A stretch of DNA of 52,087 nt from Rhodanobacter thiooxydans LCS2 (GTDB lineage Bacteria > Pseudomonadota > Gammaproteobacteria > Xanthomonadales > Rhodanobacteraceae), in contig NZ_AJXW01000061.1 in NCBI RefSeq assembly GCF_000264375.1, positions 1 to 52,087 on the forward strand, read 5' to 3'. This document shows, piece after piece, positions 1 to 9,403 of this stretch (the stretch's first letter is position 1; each line of letters begins with the position of its first letter). The notes beneath the pieces were generated by a model that was not told the DNA's origin, ran no database searches, and was given only the letters and a program-made list of their open reading frames with translations. A program made the position numbers and the translations under genes.

Positions 1-910
1 CCAGCGCCGCCTCCACCTCGTCGTTCTTCTGGCTGGCGGTGCCGTGCAGGTTGATGTAGTCCACCAGCGCCGCGTCGAGGCCGGCGCGAGCCAGCGCGTC
101 GTTGAGCGCCAGCTCGGCGCCGAGGCCGTCCGGGTGCGGCGTGGACATGTGGTAGGCGTCGCTGGATTCGCCGTAGCCGAGCAGCTGCGGTGCATCCGGC
201 GCCGCCTCGATGCGCTCCAGCAGGGCGAAGCCGGCGGCCTCGCCGATCGAGATGCCGTTGCGTGCGCTGTCGAACGGGCGGCACGGTTCGGGCGAGACCA
301 GTTCCAGCGCGTTGAAGCCGAACAGCACGCTGTCGCACAAGGTGTCCACGCCGCCGACCAGCGCCGCGTCGACCAGGCCGAGGCGAAGCATCCGCTCGGC
401 GCTGGCGAACACCTTGGCGCTGGACGAGCAGGCGGTGGACACGGTCAGGCACGGCCCTTCCAGCGCGAGCGCGGCGGCGACGAAGCCGACCAGCGAATGC
501 GGCGCGTGGATCGCCGGGCGCAGCATGTCGTCGGGCATGCCGCCGTCGGCATCGAGCCGGCGGTAGGCTTCCTCGGTGGCGCCGATGCTGGCGGTGGAGG
601 TGCCCAGCAGCAGTGCCACGCGGGTGGCGCCGTAGCGCGCGCGCGCCGCGCGCACGCGGTCGAGCAGGCCGTCCTGCTGCAGGCCCAGCCAGGCCAGGCG
701 GTTGTTGCGGCAATCCCAGGCGGCGAGCGCGGCGGGCAGGACGACGTCTTCCACGCCATCGACGCGGCCGATCCAGCACGCCAGCGGCGCGCTGCTGAAG
801 TCGTTCGGTCGCAGGCCGCTGCGGGCGTGCGCGAGCGCGTCGAGCTGCGCCGCCAGGCCGCCGCCCATGGCGGAGGTGGCGGTGTAGGCGGTGACCGCGA
901 GGGGAGTCAT
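1..910 (-). CDS. Beta-ketoacyl-ACP synthase family protein (3' end cut by window edge)
   Basis: This is a thiolase-fold condensing enzyme that would join an acyl group to malonyl-ACP in fatty acid or related polyketide synthesis. The frame opens at the ATG whose complement is 908-910 (MTPLAVTAY) and stays open to base 2, giving about 303 residues of an expected 400 or so. The active-site cysteine is in TACSSSAKVF (about residue 161). The first catalytic histidine is in NLHGTASQKNDEVE (about residue 289). The second histidine and the C-terminus lie outside the window. The sequence between these motifs is diverged from housekeeping FabF or FabB, so it may belong to a specialised pathway such as an aryl-polyene pigment cluster. 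That is inference, because the neighbours on the left are not visible. It is transcribed away from the DUF218 gene on its right. Confidence 0.85.
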   Translation of the reverse strand, partial: MTPLAVTAYTATSAMGGGLAAQLDALAHARSGLRPNDFSSAPLACWIGRVDGVEDVVLPAALAAWDCRNNRLAWLGLQQDGLLDRVRAARARYGATRVALLLGTSTASIGATEEAYRRLDADGGMPDDMLRPAIHAPHSLVGFVAAALALEGPCLTVSTACSSSAKVFASAERMLRLGLVDAALVGGVDTLCDSVLFGFNALELVSPEPCRPFDSARNGISIGEAAGFALLERIEAAPDAPQLLGYGESSDAYHMSTPHPDGLGAELALNDALARAGLDAALVDYINLHGTASQKNDEVEAAL

Positions 911-1013
911 CGGGGAAGGCATCCGGAAAGCGTAGCGGCCACCCCTGTGAATGCCTAGTCTGCAAGCGGCGCGCGTTCAGCCGCCGAAGTGCCGCAGAAG
1001 GCGCGCGGCGACT

Positions 1014-1751
1014 ATGCTGGTGCGTCCCGAATGCCACGCTTGCTCCGTGCCGCCGAATCCGTCTCCAACCCGCACTCCCTGGCGCTACCTGCGCGACCGC
1101 GACGTGCAGCATGCCGCGCTGGTCACCGCGCTGGCGCTGCTGTTCAGCGCGGGCCTGGTCTGGCTGGGCTACCTGATCCACGTCTGCCGGGTCGCCGCGC
1201 GCAGCCCGCTGGCGCCGCCGCGGCGCATGGTGGCGCTGGTGTTCGGCCGCCGGCTCGAGCGCGATGCGCCGGAGCACGACTACCAGCAGCGGCTGCGCCG
1301 TGCGCTGGCGCTGACCGAGCAGCAGCACACCGGTCACCTGCTGCTGCTCGGCGGCTGCAGCGGCAGCCAGTGCAGCGAGGCCGCCGCCGGCCAGGCCTGG
1401 CTGCGGCAACACGGCCTGCCCGACACGGTGCGGCTGGAGCTGGAGCAGGACTCGGTCGATTCGCTGGAGAACCTGCGCCACGCGCGCCGCCTGCTGTTGG
1501 CCGAGGCGGGCGACGGCGGCCTGCCGCCGGTGGCGCTGGTGACCAGTCGTTATCACCTGGCCCGCTGCCTGCTGCTGGCGCGCCGGCTCGGTTTCGACGG
1601 CAGCCCGGTCGCCGCCGAGCCGGCGTTGCCGCGGCAGCGGCGCTACCTCGGCCTGCTGCTGGTCGAGGCCAGCTACCTGATGTGGATCGACTTGGGCATG
1701 CGCTGGGCGCAGCTGATCGGGCACCGGCGGATGCACGCGCGGATCAGCTGA
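1014..1751 (+). CDS. DUF218 (YdcF/SanA-like) envelope protein
   Basis: This protein matches the YdcF/SanA/ElyC group, which is linked to cell-envelope polysaccharide and barrier functions; the exact reaction is unknown. A single membrane segment lies near residues 35-58 (ALVTALALLFSAGLVWLGYL). The DUF218 domain follows: VALVFGRRL, LLLLGGCSGSQCSEA, the LEQDSVDSLENLRHAR block that carries the family's conserved acidic and Asn residues, and VALVTSRYHLARC. The start is uncertain. ATG at 1014 is used here, GTG at 1047 is in frame and also precedes the membrane helix, and ATG at 951 would add 21 arginine-rich residues with no support. No clear ribosome site separates these choices. The gene is divergent from the ketoacyl synthase. 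Confidence 0.75.
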   Translation: MLVRPECHACSVPPNPSPTRTPWRYLRDRDVQHAALVTALALLFSAGLVWLGYLIHVCRVAARSPLAPPRRMVALVFGRRLERDAPEHDYQQRLRRALALTEQQHTGHLLLLGGCSGSQCSEAAAGQAWLRQHGLPDTVRLELEQDSVDSLENLRHARRLLLAEAGDGGLPPVALVTSRYHLARCLLLARRLGFDGSPVAAEPALPRQRRYLGLLLVEASYLMWIDLGMRWAQLIGHRRMHARIS

Positions 1752-1831
1752 GCGCCGCCTTGTGCGCCGCGCTACCGCCCGGCAGACTGCACGGGCCGTG
1801 CGCTTTGCCGGCCTATCAGGGAGGAGACACC

Positions 1832-2272
1832 ATGCCGCGTTCACGGCTCTTGTTGCTGTTGCTGCTGCCCATGCTGCTGCTGACCATGGCGTTCCGCCAG
1901 ACGCCACTGGTCGACCCGCCGCCGATCGACGTGCCCGCCGGCCTGACCGCGGTGCAGGTGAGCAAGGCGGTCAAGGGCGCGCTGATCGGTCGTACCTGGG
2001 TCGTTACCGCCGAGCATGCCGACGGCATCGACGCGGCGCTGAACGGCAACGATTACCAAGCGAAGATCCACGTCGCCTTCGACACGCACCAGGTCAAGAT
2101 CAGCTACGTCGACAGCACCAACCTCAAGTACAAGGTGAAGAAGGACGGCACCCGCCTGATCCACACCAACTACATGAACTGGATGCGTTACCTCAGTGGC
2201 GACATCGGCCGCGATCTGCAGCTGATTTCCGCCGGCGCCGAATCGACGCCGATGGCTTCGCCGGGCGGCTGA
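1832..2272 (+). CDS. Small exported protein of unknown function
   Basis: This encodes 146 residues. The ATG at 1832 is preceded by a strong ribosome site (GGGAGGAGA, about 1819-1827). The N-terminus is a leucine-rich signal peptide (MPRSRLLLLLLLPMLLLTMA) without a lipobox cysteine, so the product is probably periplasmic or secreted. The mature part has about 115 residues, with a basic segment (YKVKKDGTRLIHTNYMNW) and no motif I recognise. The gene lies 80 bases after the DUF218 gene and is followed by a strong hairpin terminator, so the two may form a short operon. No function can be assigned. Confidence 0.7.
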   Translation: MPRSRLLLLLLLPMLLLTMAFRQTPLVDPPPIDVPAGLTAVQVSKAVKGALIGRTWVVTAEHADGIDAALNGNDYQAKIHVAFDTHQVKISYVDSTNLKYKVKKDGTRLIHTNYMNWMRYLSGDIGRDLQLISAGAESTPMASPGG

Positions 2273-2293
2273 TTCCCTCGCCATCCGCGATGA

Positions 2294-3304
<1,011 letters not shown>

Positions 3305-3317
3305 CACAGCCTCGCGC

Positions 3318-3383
3318 GTAGGGCGGGCACGGCCCGCCGATTCCCGTTGGCATGCCGTAGGGGCGGGCAGTGCCCGCCCCTAC
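3318..3383. repeat. REP-like palindromic intergenic element, copy 1
   Basis: The element has two halves in inverted orientation. The left half at 3318-3338 starts GTAGGGCGGGCACG and contains a 7-bp palindrome. The right half at 3357-3383 is a perfect palindrome with 13-bp arms and a single central base. It sits between the convergent hemF and VNG-repeat genes and may also act as a bidirectional terminator. Related copies lie at 4980-5056 and 46118-46174. Confidence 0.7.
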
Positions 3384-3387
3384 GATC

Positions 3388-4059
3388 TTACGGCGTGGCA
3401 CCGCTGAACTTCACAGGCGTTGCGCCCTTCACCGGGCCGATCTGCGCGCTGTCGCTGACCTTCAGCACCACCTCGCGACGAAATTCCAGCGTGCCCTGCA
3501 CCACCGCGTGCGGGCCGATCACGATCAACGGCTTGCGCTCGCTGCCCCAGTGGAACCAGCCGTTGTTCGGCTTGTCGACCAGGACGCCACCTTCGACGCG
3601 CGAATCGGCGCCCACCGTGATGTCGCCCGCCACCGTGCCGATGCCGCCGGCGACGTGGGCGCCGTCCAGCGTGATCGCGCCGTTGACGTTGCCGACCCGG
3701 CCACCGACGTCGGCGCCGCGGGCCAGGCGGATGCTGCCGTTGACCGTGCTCACCTCGCCGCTGACCCGGCTGGCGCTGCCCAGGCTGATCGCGCCGTTGA
3801 CCGTGCCCAGCTTGGTGGCCTGGGCCTTGTCGCCCAGCTCGACCTTGCCGTTGACGGTGCTGGCCTCGCGCACGCTGGCACCGTCGCCGACATGCACCGC
3901 GCCGTTGACCGTGCTGACGTCGCCAACCTGCTGGCCGGCTTCGACCTGTACCGAACCGTTGACCTTGTCGAGGTCGTTGTCGCGTGCGCTGGCCTGCGGC
4001 GGCAGGCCAAGGCCCAGCGCAAGCGCGGCGAGGATGAGGATTGTCGGGAATCGACGCAT
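3388..4059 (-). CDS. Exported VNG-repeat protein, probable beta-helix (bactofilin/DUF4097-like)
   Basis: This encodes 223 residues from the ATG complementary to 4057-4059, preceded by AAGGAGA at a good distance. A longer upstream extension of the frame has no ribosome site and reads like non-coding sequence. The N-terminus is a signal peptide (MRRFPTILILAALALGLGLP) ending near ASA. The rest is built from about seven short units of about 18-24 residues, each carrying a V-N-G core (STVNGAVHVGD, STVNGKVELGD, GTVNGAISLGS, STVNGSIRLAR, GNVNGAITLDG). This spacing fits a right-handed beta-helix or beta-solenoid. Polymer-forming bactofilins and DUF4097 adhesin-like proteins have similar repeats, but bactofilins are usually cytoplasmic, so the exported location makes this call tentative. 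The gene is convergent with hemF and divergent from gpmA. Confidence 0.75.
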   Translation of the reverse strand: MRRFPTILILAALALGLGLPPQASARDNDLDKVNGSVQVEAGQQVGDVSTVNGAVHVGDGASVREASTVNGKVELGDKAQATKLGTVNGAISLGSASRVSGEVSTVNGSIRLARGADVGGRVGNVNGAITLDGAHVAGGIGTVAGDITVGADSRVEGGVLVDKPNNGWFHWGSERKPLIVIGPHAVVQGTLEFRREVVLKVSDSAQIGPVKGATPVKFSGATP

Positions 4060-4201
4060 GGTGGTCTCCTTGAATGAGGGTACCGCACTAGGATGCGCCG
4101 CCGTCGCGAAGGGTTGGCCATGACCTGTGGCAGGGCCGCATTTGACGCTGCCCGGATCGGCCGGCACCATTTCGCATTTACATCCATCGTTGAGCACCTC
4201 C

Positions 4202-4945
4202 ATGCACAAACTCGTCCTGATCCGCCACGGCCAATCGCAGTGGAACCTCGACAACCGTTTCAGCGGCTGGGCCGACGTCGACCTCACCGAGCAGGGCATG
4301 GCCGAGGCGCGCGAGGCCGGCCGTCTGCTGCGCGAGGACGGCTACACCTTCGACGTGGCGCATACCTCGGTGCTCAAGCGCGCGGTGCGCACGCTGTGGG
4401 GCGTGCAGGACGCGATGGACCTGATGTGGATTCCGGTGCTCACCGACTGGCGTCTCAACGAGCGCCACTACGGCGGCCTCACCGGCCTCAACAAAGCCGA
4501 GACCGCGGCGAAGTACGGCGAGGACCAGGTGAAGATCTGGCGGCGCAGCTACGACATCCCGCCACCGCCGCTGGAGCGCGACAAGAACGAATCGGTGCAC
4601 GACCCGCGCTACGCGGCGCTCGATCCGAAGCAGATCCCCGACACCGAGTGCCTGAAGGACACTGTGGCCCGCGTGCTGCCGTACTGGCATGAAGTGCTGG
4701 CACCGGCGATCCGCTCCGGCCAGCGCGTGCTGGTCGCCGCGCACGGCAATTCGCTGCGCGCGCTGGTGAAGTACCTCGACGGCATCTCCGACGAGGCGAT
4801 CGTCGAGCTGAACATCCCCAATGGCGTGCCGCTGGTGTACGAGTTCGACGACGAACTCAAGCCGCTCCGGCACTACTACCTTGGCGACGCCGAGGCGATC
4901 GCGGCGAAGATGGCCGCGGTGGCGAACCAGGGCAAGGCAAAGTAG
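4202..4945 (+). CDS. gpmA: 2,3-bisphosphoglycerate-dependent phosphoglycerate mutase
   Basis: GpmA interconverts 3-phosphoglycerate and 2-phosphoglycerate in glycolysis and gluconeogenesis by a phosphohistidine mechanism in the cytosol. The product has 247 residues, the normal length. The phosphorylated histidine is H9 in [10 protein letters not shown]. The family blocks [30 protein letters not shown] and [17 protein letters not shown] (second catalytic histidine) are complete. The ATG at 4202 is chosen because [10 protein letters not shown] is the standard N-terminus. The upstream extension overlaps the divergent neighbour's promoter region. Confidence 0.97.
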   Translation: MHKLVLIRHGQSQWNLDNRFSGWADVDLTEQGMAEAREAGRLLREDGYTFDVAHTSVLKRAVRTLWGVQDAMDLMWIPVLTDWRLNERHYGGLTGLNKAETAAKYGEDQVKIWRRSYDIPPPPLERDKNESVHDPRYAALDPKQIPDTECLKDTVARVLPYWHEVLAPAIRSGQRVLVAAHGNSLRALVKYLDGISDEAIVELNIPNGVPLVYEFDDELKPLRHYYLGDAEAIAAKMAAVANQGKAK

Positions 4946-4979
4946 CCGGCGAGCGGTGCAAGGCGGGCATGAGGCAACC

Positions 4980-5056
4980 TAGGGCGGACACCGTCCGTCG
5001 GCTTTTTCGTCCCAGCCCCATGTCGCGGCAGAGGCGGCGGGCGGTGCCCGCCCTAC
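4980..5056. repeat. REP-like palindromic intergenic element, copy 2
   Basis: A left half (TAGGGCGGACACCGTCCGTC, from 4980) and a right half (GGCGGGCGGTGCCCGCCCTAC-like, ending 5056) lie in inverted orientation about 35 bases apart. The left hairpin is followed by GGCTTTTTCG, so it could also terminate gpmA. This copy matches the elements at 3318-3383 and 46118-46174. Confidence 0.65.
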
Positions 5057-5142
5057 AGGTGTTCGGCATGGTGACGGGTGACAAACGTTAATCGTCAGTC
5101 GCGTGCCGCTCGACTAAGCTGCACGCAATTCACCCTGTGCCG

Positions 5143-5697
5143 ATGCCGATGCCAGCCCACCTGACCCACTACCTGATCATGCTGCCGCTACTGGCCTGGA
5201 TGGTGTGGCGGCGGGTGAGTCGCCAGTTCGGCCGCCAGCCGATCCGGCGCAAGCGGATGATTTTCCGCGTGGTGGTGTTCGCGATCATCGGTGGCCTGCT
5301 CGCGCTCGGCGGTTTCCATCGTCTTGCGCTGGCCGAAGGCCTCGCCGGCGGCATGCTGCTCGGCGCGGCGCTGGGCCTGCTCGGGTTGCGCCTGACCCGC
5401 TTCGAGGTCGACCCGGTCAAGGGCGACTGCTACGTGCCCAACCCGTGGATCGGCGCACTGCTCACCGTGTTGCTGCTGGGCCGGTTGGGCTGGCGCTTGT
5501 TGGTGGCGTGGCCGCAGATGCAGCAGGCGTCGGCCGAGGCGGCGTATGCGGGGCAACCGATGGGCTACGCCGCCAGCCCGCTGACCATGCTGGTGATCGG
5601 CCTGCTGGTCGGCTACTACCTCGCCTACTTCAGCGGCCTGCTGATCCACCACCGCCGCTTTCAGCGGGCGCATCCGGGTCGCGACGCCGCGCCGTAG
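5143..5697 (+). CDS. Inner-membrane protein, possibly CcdC/DUF1453-like
   Basis: This encodes about 184 residues with roughly five hydrophobic segments: LIMLPLLAWMVW near the start, IFRVVVFAIIGGLLALGG, GLAGGMLLGAALGLLGL, WIGALLTVLLLGRLGW and LTMLVIGLLVGYYLAYF. A conserved-looking loop (RFEVDPVKGDCYVPNPWIG) lies between the third and fourth. The layout resembles CcdC/DUF1453 membrane proteins, but the match is by shape and cannot be confirmed here. The start is uncertain: GTG 5137, ATG 5143 and ATG 5149 are all in frame, and no ribosome site decides between them. It is convergent with the M20 amidohydrolase gene. Confidence 0.65.
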   Translation: MPMPAHLTHYLIMLPLLAWMVWRRVSRQFGRQPIRRKRMIFRVVVFAIIGGLLALGGFHRLALAEGLAGGMLLGAALGLLGLRLTRFEVDPVKGDCYVPNPWIGALLTVLLLGRLGWRLLVAWPQMQQASAEAAYAGQPMGYAASPLTMLVIGLLVGYYLAYFSGLLIHHRRFQRAHPGRDAAP

Positions 5698-5723
5698 GCC
5701 GCGACGGCGGGGCGCGCCGCTCC

Positions 5724-7031
5724 TCAGGAGGCCGGCGCGTCGAGGTAATCCAGGCTGGCCTGCAGCATCGAGGCCATGCCGATCTTCAGCGCATCCTCGT
5801 CGAGGAAGAATTTCGGCGAGTGGTTGGCCGGCGCCTTCGAAGCATCCTGGCCGACTGGCGTGGCGCCGACGAAGAAATACACGCTCGGCACTTTCTGCGC
5901 AAAGTAGGCAAAGTCCTCCGAGGCCATCCACGGCCGCGCCTCGATCACATGCTCGCCGCCGATCGCCTTGCGCAGGCTCTCGCGCACGCGCGCAGCCAGC
6001 GCGGGGTCGTTGACCAGCACCGGGTTGCTCTCGCCGAGCGGGATCTGCGTCTCGACGGTCGCGCCGTTCGCGGCGGCGAGGTGCTCGGCGATGCCCTTGA
6101 GGTTGTCGATCGCCTGCTGGCGCATGCCGGCGTCGAACGTGCGCAGGGTGCCCTGCAGTTCCACCTTGTCCGGCACGATGTTGTAGCGCGAGCCGCCCTC
6201 GACGATGCCGAAGCTGAGCACCGCCGGCAGCGTCCCGATGTCCAGCTTGCGGCTGACGATGGTCTGCGCGGTGCTGATGATCTCGGCGGCAGTGACGATC
6301 GGATCGACCCCGTTCCACGGCATCGCGCCGTGGGTCTGGCGTCCGTGCACCACCAGGCGGAACCAGTCGGAGCCGGCCATCGTCGGCCCCGGCCGCACCG
6401 CCACCGTGCCGGTGTTGAGCGCGCTGACCACGTGCATGCCGAACATTGCGTCGGGCTTGAAATCGCGCAGCATGCCCTGCTTGAGCATCAGCGCGGCGCC
6501 GCCCTCCTCGCCGGCCGGCGCGCCTTCCTCGGCCGGCTGGAACACGAACAGCACCGAGCCGTGCAGCCGCTGCTTCATCCCGGCCAGCGCCTGCGCCATG
6601 CCCAGCAGCATCGCGGTATGCGCGTCGTGGCCGCAGGCGTGCATCACCCCGACGGTCTTGCCGCGGTACTCGCCCTTCGCCTTCGAGGCGAACGGCAGGT
6701 TCACTTCCTCGGTCACCGGCAGCGCGTCCATGTCGGCGCGGAGCGCCAGCCGCGGCCCGGGCAGGTCGCCCTTCAGCAGGCCGACCACGCCGGTGTGCGC
6801 GATGCCGGTGTGCACTTCCAGCCCCAGCTTCTTCAACTCCTGCGCGACCAGCGCCGCGGTGCGCACCTCGCGGTTGCTCAGCTCGGGGTGCTGGTGGATG
6901 TCGCGCCGCCACGCGACGACCTGCGGCAGTTCCCGCTGCGCCATGGCCTGCGCGCCGGCGGCGTCGGTGGCGTGCAGCGGTGCGATGGCGGCGGCCAGCG
7001 CGATGGCGAGGGCGAGGGCGGTGCGATGCAT
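5724..7031 (-). CDS. Exported M20-family amidohydrolase/aminoacylase
   Basis: This zinc-dependent hydrolase would cleave amide bonds of N-acyl amino acids or small peptides. It has 435 residues and starts with a signal peptide (MHRTALALAIALAAAIAPLHA), so it should act in the periplasm. M20D hallmarks are present: RRDIHQHPELS, the metal-site block LRADMDALPV (about residues 97-106), HACGHDAHTAM (131-141), FQPAEEG (about 164-170) with the catalytic and bridging acids, and the late block ARPWMASEDFAYF. The ATG is preceded by GGAGACACCC. A second exported gene starts 54 bases upstream on the same strand, so the two may be co-transcribed. The natural substrate is not known. Confidence 0.9.
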   Translation of the reverse strand: MHRTALALAIALAAAIAPLHATDAAGAQAMAQRELPQVVAWRRDIHQHPELSNREVRTAALVAQELKKLGLEVHTGIAHTGVVGLLKGDLPGPRLALRADMDALPVTEEVNLPFASKAKGEYRGKTVGVMHACGHDAHTAMLLGMAQALAGMKQRLHGSVLFVFQPAEEGAPAGEEGGAALMLKQGMLRDFKPDAMFGMHVVSALNTGTVAVRPGPTMAGSDWFRLVVHGRQTHGAMPWNGVDPIVTAAEIISTAQTIVSRKLDIGTLPAVLSFGIVEGGSRYNIVPDKVELQGTLRTFDAGMRQQAIDNLKGIAEHLAAANGATVETQIPLGESNPVLVNDPALAARVRESLRKAIGGEHVIEARPWMASEDFAYFAQKVPSVYFFVGATPVGQDASKAPANHSPKFFLDEDALKIGMASMLQASLDYLDAPAS

Positions 7032-7085
7032 GGGTGTCTCCGTGGGGTGGGTCGATGCCGGCGCGCGGCCGTCGTGGCGGCCGGT

Positions 7086-7472
7086 TCAGGGCACGATGCT
7101 GAAGTCGATTTCGATCGGATAAGGCGCCGGCGTGGCCGGGGGTGGCGGCAGCGTCCAGCCGGTGAAGCGGCCCGCCATGCAGGTGGCGACCGGCGTCGGC
7201 GGCAGCACCTCGATCCGGGTTGGCCGGCCGTCGGCCCGCAGGTCGGCGACCAGGGTGAACGGCGACTTGTCGGCCGGCGCATGGTGGGCGATGCAGTCTT
7301 TCAGCGCCGTGGTGACGGGATCGCCGATCCTGCTCCACAGCTGCTTCTGATAGGCCGGTCCGCCGGCGGCGGCCTCGGCCAGCCGGCCCTGCGTCACGCG
7401 CGCACTGAAATCCTGGCTGGGCGGCCCGGGGGTAGTGGCGAACAGCAGGGCGACGGCAAGCGGAAGAGGCAT
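7086..7472 (-). CDS. Small exported protein of unknown function
   Basis: This encodes 128 residues with a short signal peptide (MPLPLAVALLFATTPG) and GGAG about six bases before the start. Two cysteines (in LKDCIAHH and VATCMAGRF) could form a disulphide in the periplasm. The segment GRPTRIEVLPP followed by GRFTGWTLPP is reminiscent of the tail of TonB-C-like or AgmX-type periplasmic domains, but this is a weak resemblance. The gene lies upstream of the M20 amidohydrolase in the same direction. Confidence 0.65.
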   Translation of the reverse strand: MPLPLAVALLFATTPGPPSQDFSARVTQGRLAEAAAGGPAYQKQLWSRIGDPVTTALKDCIAHHAPADKSPFTLVADLRADGRPTRIEVLPPTPVATCMAGRFTGWTLPPPPATPAPYPIEIDFSIVP

Positions 7473-7513
7473 GGGTGGCTCCGGCAGCGATCCTCAACCG
7501 GCACGGTAGCAGT

Positions 7514-8632
7514 TCATTCGGGCCGATGCTCCAGCGCCAGGTACTCCTCGCTCTGCATCTCGATCAGGCGCGATTCGGTGCGGCCGAACTCGGCGCGCAG
7601 GCGTTCGCCGTCGTACAGCTCGGTGATCGGCGCGGCGGCGGACAGTACCAGCTTGACGTGGCGGTCATAGAACTCGTCCACCAGTTGCACGAAGCGCTTG
7701 GCGGGGTCCTCGCTGTAGATGGTGAATTGCGGCACGTTGGCCATGATCACCGCCGGCACTGCCTTGGCCAGCGCGATGTAGTCGGCCACCGCGCGTGGCC
7801 CTTCGCACAGCGCGGCGAACTCGAACCAGGCGATGTCATCGGCGCGCTTGACGAACGGGATGTCGCGGCCGTTGACGTGCAGGCTGCCGTGCTCCTGCAC
7901 GTGGCCACGGGCCTGGCCGGCGAAGATCCGTTCCAGCGCGCGATGCGCCTCGGCGCCGGGCGGGGTGAGGTAGACCGACGCCTGGGTCAGCGCGCGCAGG
8001 CGCCAGTCGTGCGAGGAGGCCATCTCGACCACGTGGCAGTGCCGTTCGATCAGCGCGATCGCGGGCAGGAAGCGCGCGCGCTGCAGGCCGCCCCGGTACA
8101 GGTTGGCCGGTGCGGTGTTGGAGGTGGTGACCAGGGTGACGCCGCGCGCGAACAGCGCGTCGAGCAGGCCCGAGAGGATCATCGCATCGCCGATGTCGTT
8201 GACCAGGAACTCGTCCAGGCACAGCACGCGGCAGCGTGCGGCGAGACCGGCGGCCACCTCGACCAGCGGGTTCTGCCGCTCGCCCAGCGTGCGCAGATGC
8301 GCGTGCACCTCACCCATGAAACGGTGGAAGTGCCGGCGCAGCACCACGCCGTGCGGCAGGCTGGCGGCGAACAGGTCCATCAGGAAGGTCTTGCCGCGGC
8401 CTACCGTGCCCCACAGGTACAAGCCCGGCACGGCCTCCGGCGGCTCGTTGCCGAGCAGCGATTTCAGTCGGCCGAGCAGGCCATTGCCGTTCGCCGCCTC
8501 GGCGCACAGCGCTGCATGCATGCGGTCGAATTCCGGCAACAGCGCCAACTGGGTCGGGTCGAACTCCCAGCGGTGCGCGGCGACGCCTTCGAGATAGCGC
8601 GCACTGGGCGCGGGCGTGGGGGTTTCACTCAT
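7514..8632 (-). CDS. zapE: Cell division ATPase ZapE (AFG1 family)
   Basis: ZapE is an AFG1-type P-loop ATPase that associates with the divisome and affects FtsZ bundling; it is cytosolic. The product has 372 residues. Walker A is GTVGRGKT (residues 75-82, within LYLWGTVGRGKTFLMDLF). Walker B is in RVLCLDEFLVNDIGDAM. A sensor-like TTSNTAPANLY and the AFG1-typical RARFLPAI follow. The C-terminal block FYDRHVKLVLSA is also typical of the family. An alpha/beta hydrolase gene lies upstream on the same strand. Confidence 0.93.
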   Translation of the reverse strand: MSETPTPAPSARYLEGVAAHRWEFDPTQLALLPEFDRMHAALCAEAANGNGLLGRLKSLLGNEPPEAVPGLYLWGTVGRGKTFLMDLFAASLPHGVVLRRHFHRFMGEVHAHLRTLGERQNPLVEVAAGLAARCRVLCLDEFLVNDIGDAMILSGLLDALFARGVTLVTTSNTAPANLYRGGLQRARFLPAIALIERHCHVVEMASSHDWRLRALTQASVYLTPPGAEAHRALERIFAGQARGHVQEHGSLHVNGRDIPFVKRADDIAWFEFAALCEGPRAVADYIALAKAVPAVIMANVPQFTIYSEDPAKRFVQLVDEFYDRHVKLVLSAAAPITELYDGERLRAEFGRTESRLIEMQSEEYLALEHRPE

Positions 8633-8665
8633 CGAGCGGGCAGGTCTTCGGAGGGGCGGCCGGCG

Positions 8666-9355
8666 TCAGGCATGCCGCTTCGGCGGCAGCCAGCCCTGCA
8701 CCGCATGCTTGATCGCGCCGCGCAGGTCCATCAGCCGGCGGTGGAAGAAATGGCTAGTCTCGGGCATGCGCACCAGCTCGGGCCGATGCGCCAGCGTTTC
8801 AACCCAGTCGAACACCGCCTGCGGCTCGACGATCTCGTCGGCCTCGCCCTGCACGATCAGCCACGGGCAGCTCGGCAACGCGATCGCGTCGAATGGCCAG
8901 CGCCCGACCGGCGGCGCGACGCTGACCAGCGTGTCGGCGTGCAGGCGCACCGCGTTGGCGATGCTCACGTAGCTGCCGAACGAAAAGCCGGCCAGCCACA
9001 AGGCGTCGTGCGGGCGCATGCGGCGTACCCAGGCGACCACCGCGGCCAGGTCCTCGCCCTCGCCATCGCCCTTGTCGTACTCGCCCTGCGAACCACCAGC
9101 GCCGCGGAAGTTGAAGCGCACGGTGTCCAGCCCGGATTCGCGCAGCGCGCGCTCGACCATTGTCACCACCTTGTTGTGCATGCTGCCGCCCTCGATGGTG
9201 AGCGGGTGGCAGATCACCGCCACGCCGCGGCGCGCGCAGGCCGCTTCGGCGACGTCGCTGATCGTCTCCAGCTTGCCCGCCGGGCCGTCGAGCATGAAAC
9301 TGGCGGCGATATCCGGAAAGCCGGCAGGTGCGGTGGAGAGCTCGGTGGGAGTCAT
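8666..9355 (-). CDS. Alpha/beta hydrolase of the YfhR/dienelactone-hydrolase-like group
   Basis: This encodes 229 residues. The catalytic serine is in GFSFG (about residues 123-127), the acid is in VQGEADEIV and the histidine in ETSHFFHRRL, so the triad is complete. The early FNFRGAGGSQG block and the ICHPLTIEGGSMHNKVV block are typical of a widespread family of small serine hydrolases with unknown natural substrates. The start is the ATG complementary to 9353-9355. A longer extension to the left of this start overlaps acpH on the other strand and is discarded. It lies 33 bases upstream of zapE and may share its transcript. It is divergent from acpH. Confidence 0.88.
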   Translation of the reverse strand: MTPTELSTAPAGFPDIAASFMLDGPAGKLETISDVAEAACARRGVAVICHPLTIEGGSMHNKVVTMVERALRESGLDTVRFNFRGAGGSQGEYDKGDGEGEDLAAVVAWVRRMRPHDALWLAGFSFGSYVSIANAVRLHADTLVSVAPPVGRWPFDAIALPSCPWLIVQGEADEIVEPQAVFDWVETLAHRPELVRMPETSHFFHRRLMDLRGAIKHAVQGWLPPKRHA

Positions 9356-9403
9356 GCACGTGATGATAACCGCCGCGCGCGCCGGCTGCCGCAGGTGCCG
9401 CGG

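Noticed and set aside
5188..7497. 769-codon minus-strand frame across the membrane protein and M20 genes
   Set aside because: It overlaps two better genes in other frames, and its product is low-complexity Arg/Ala-rich.
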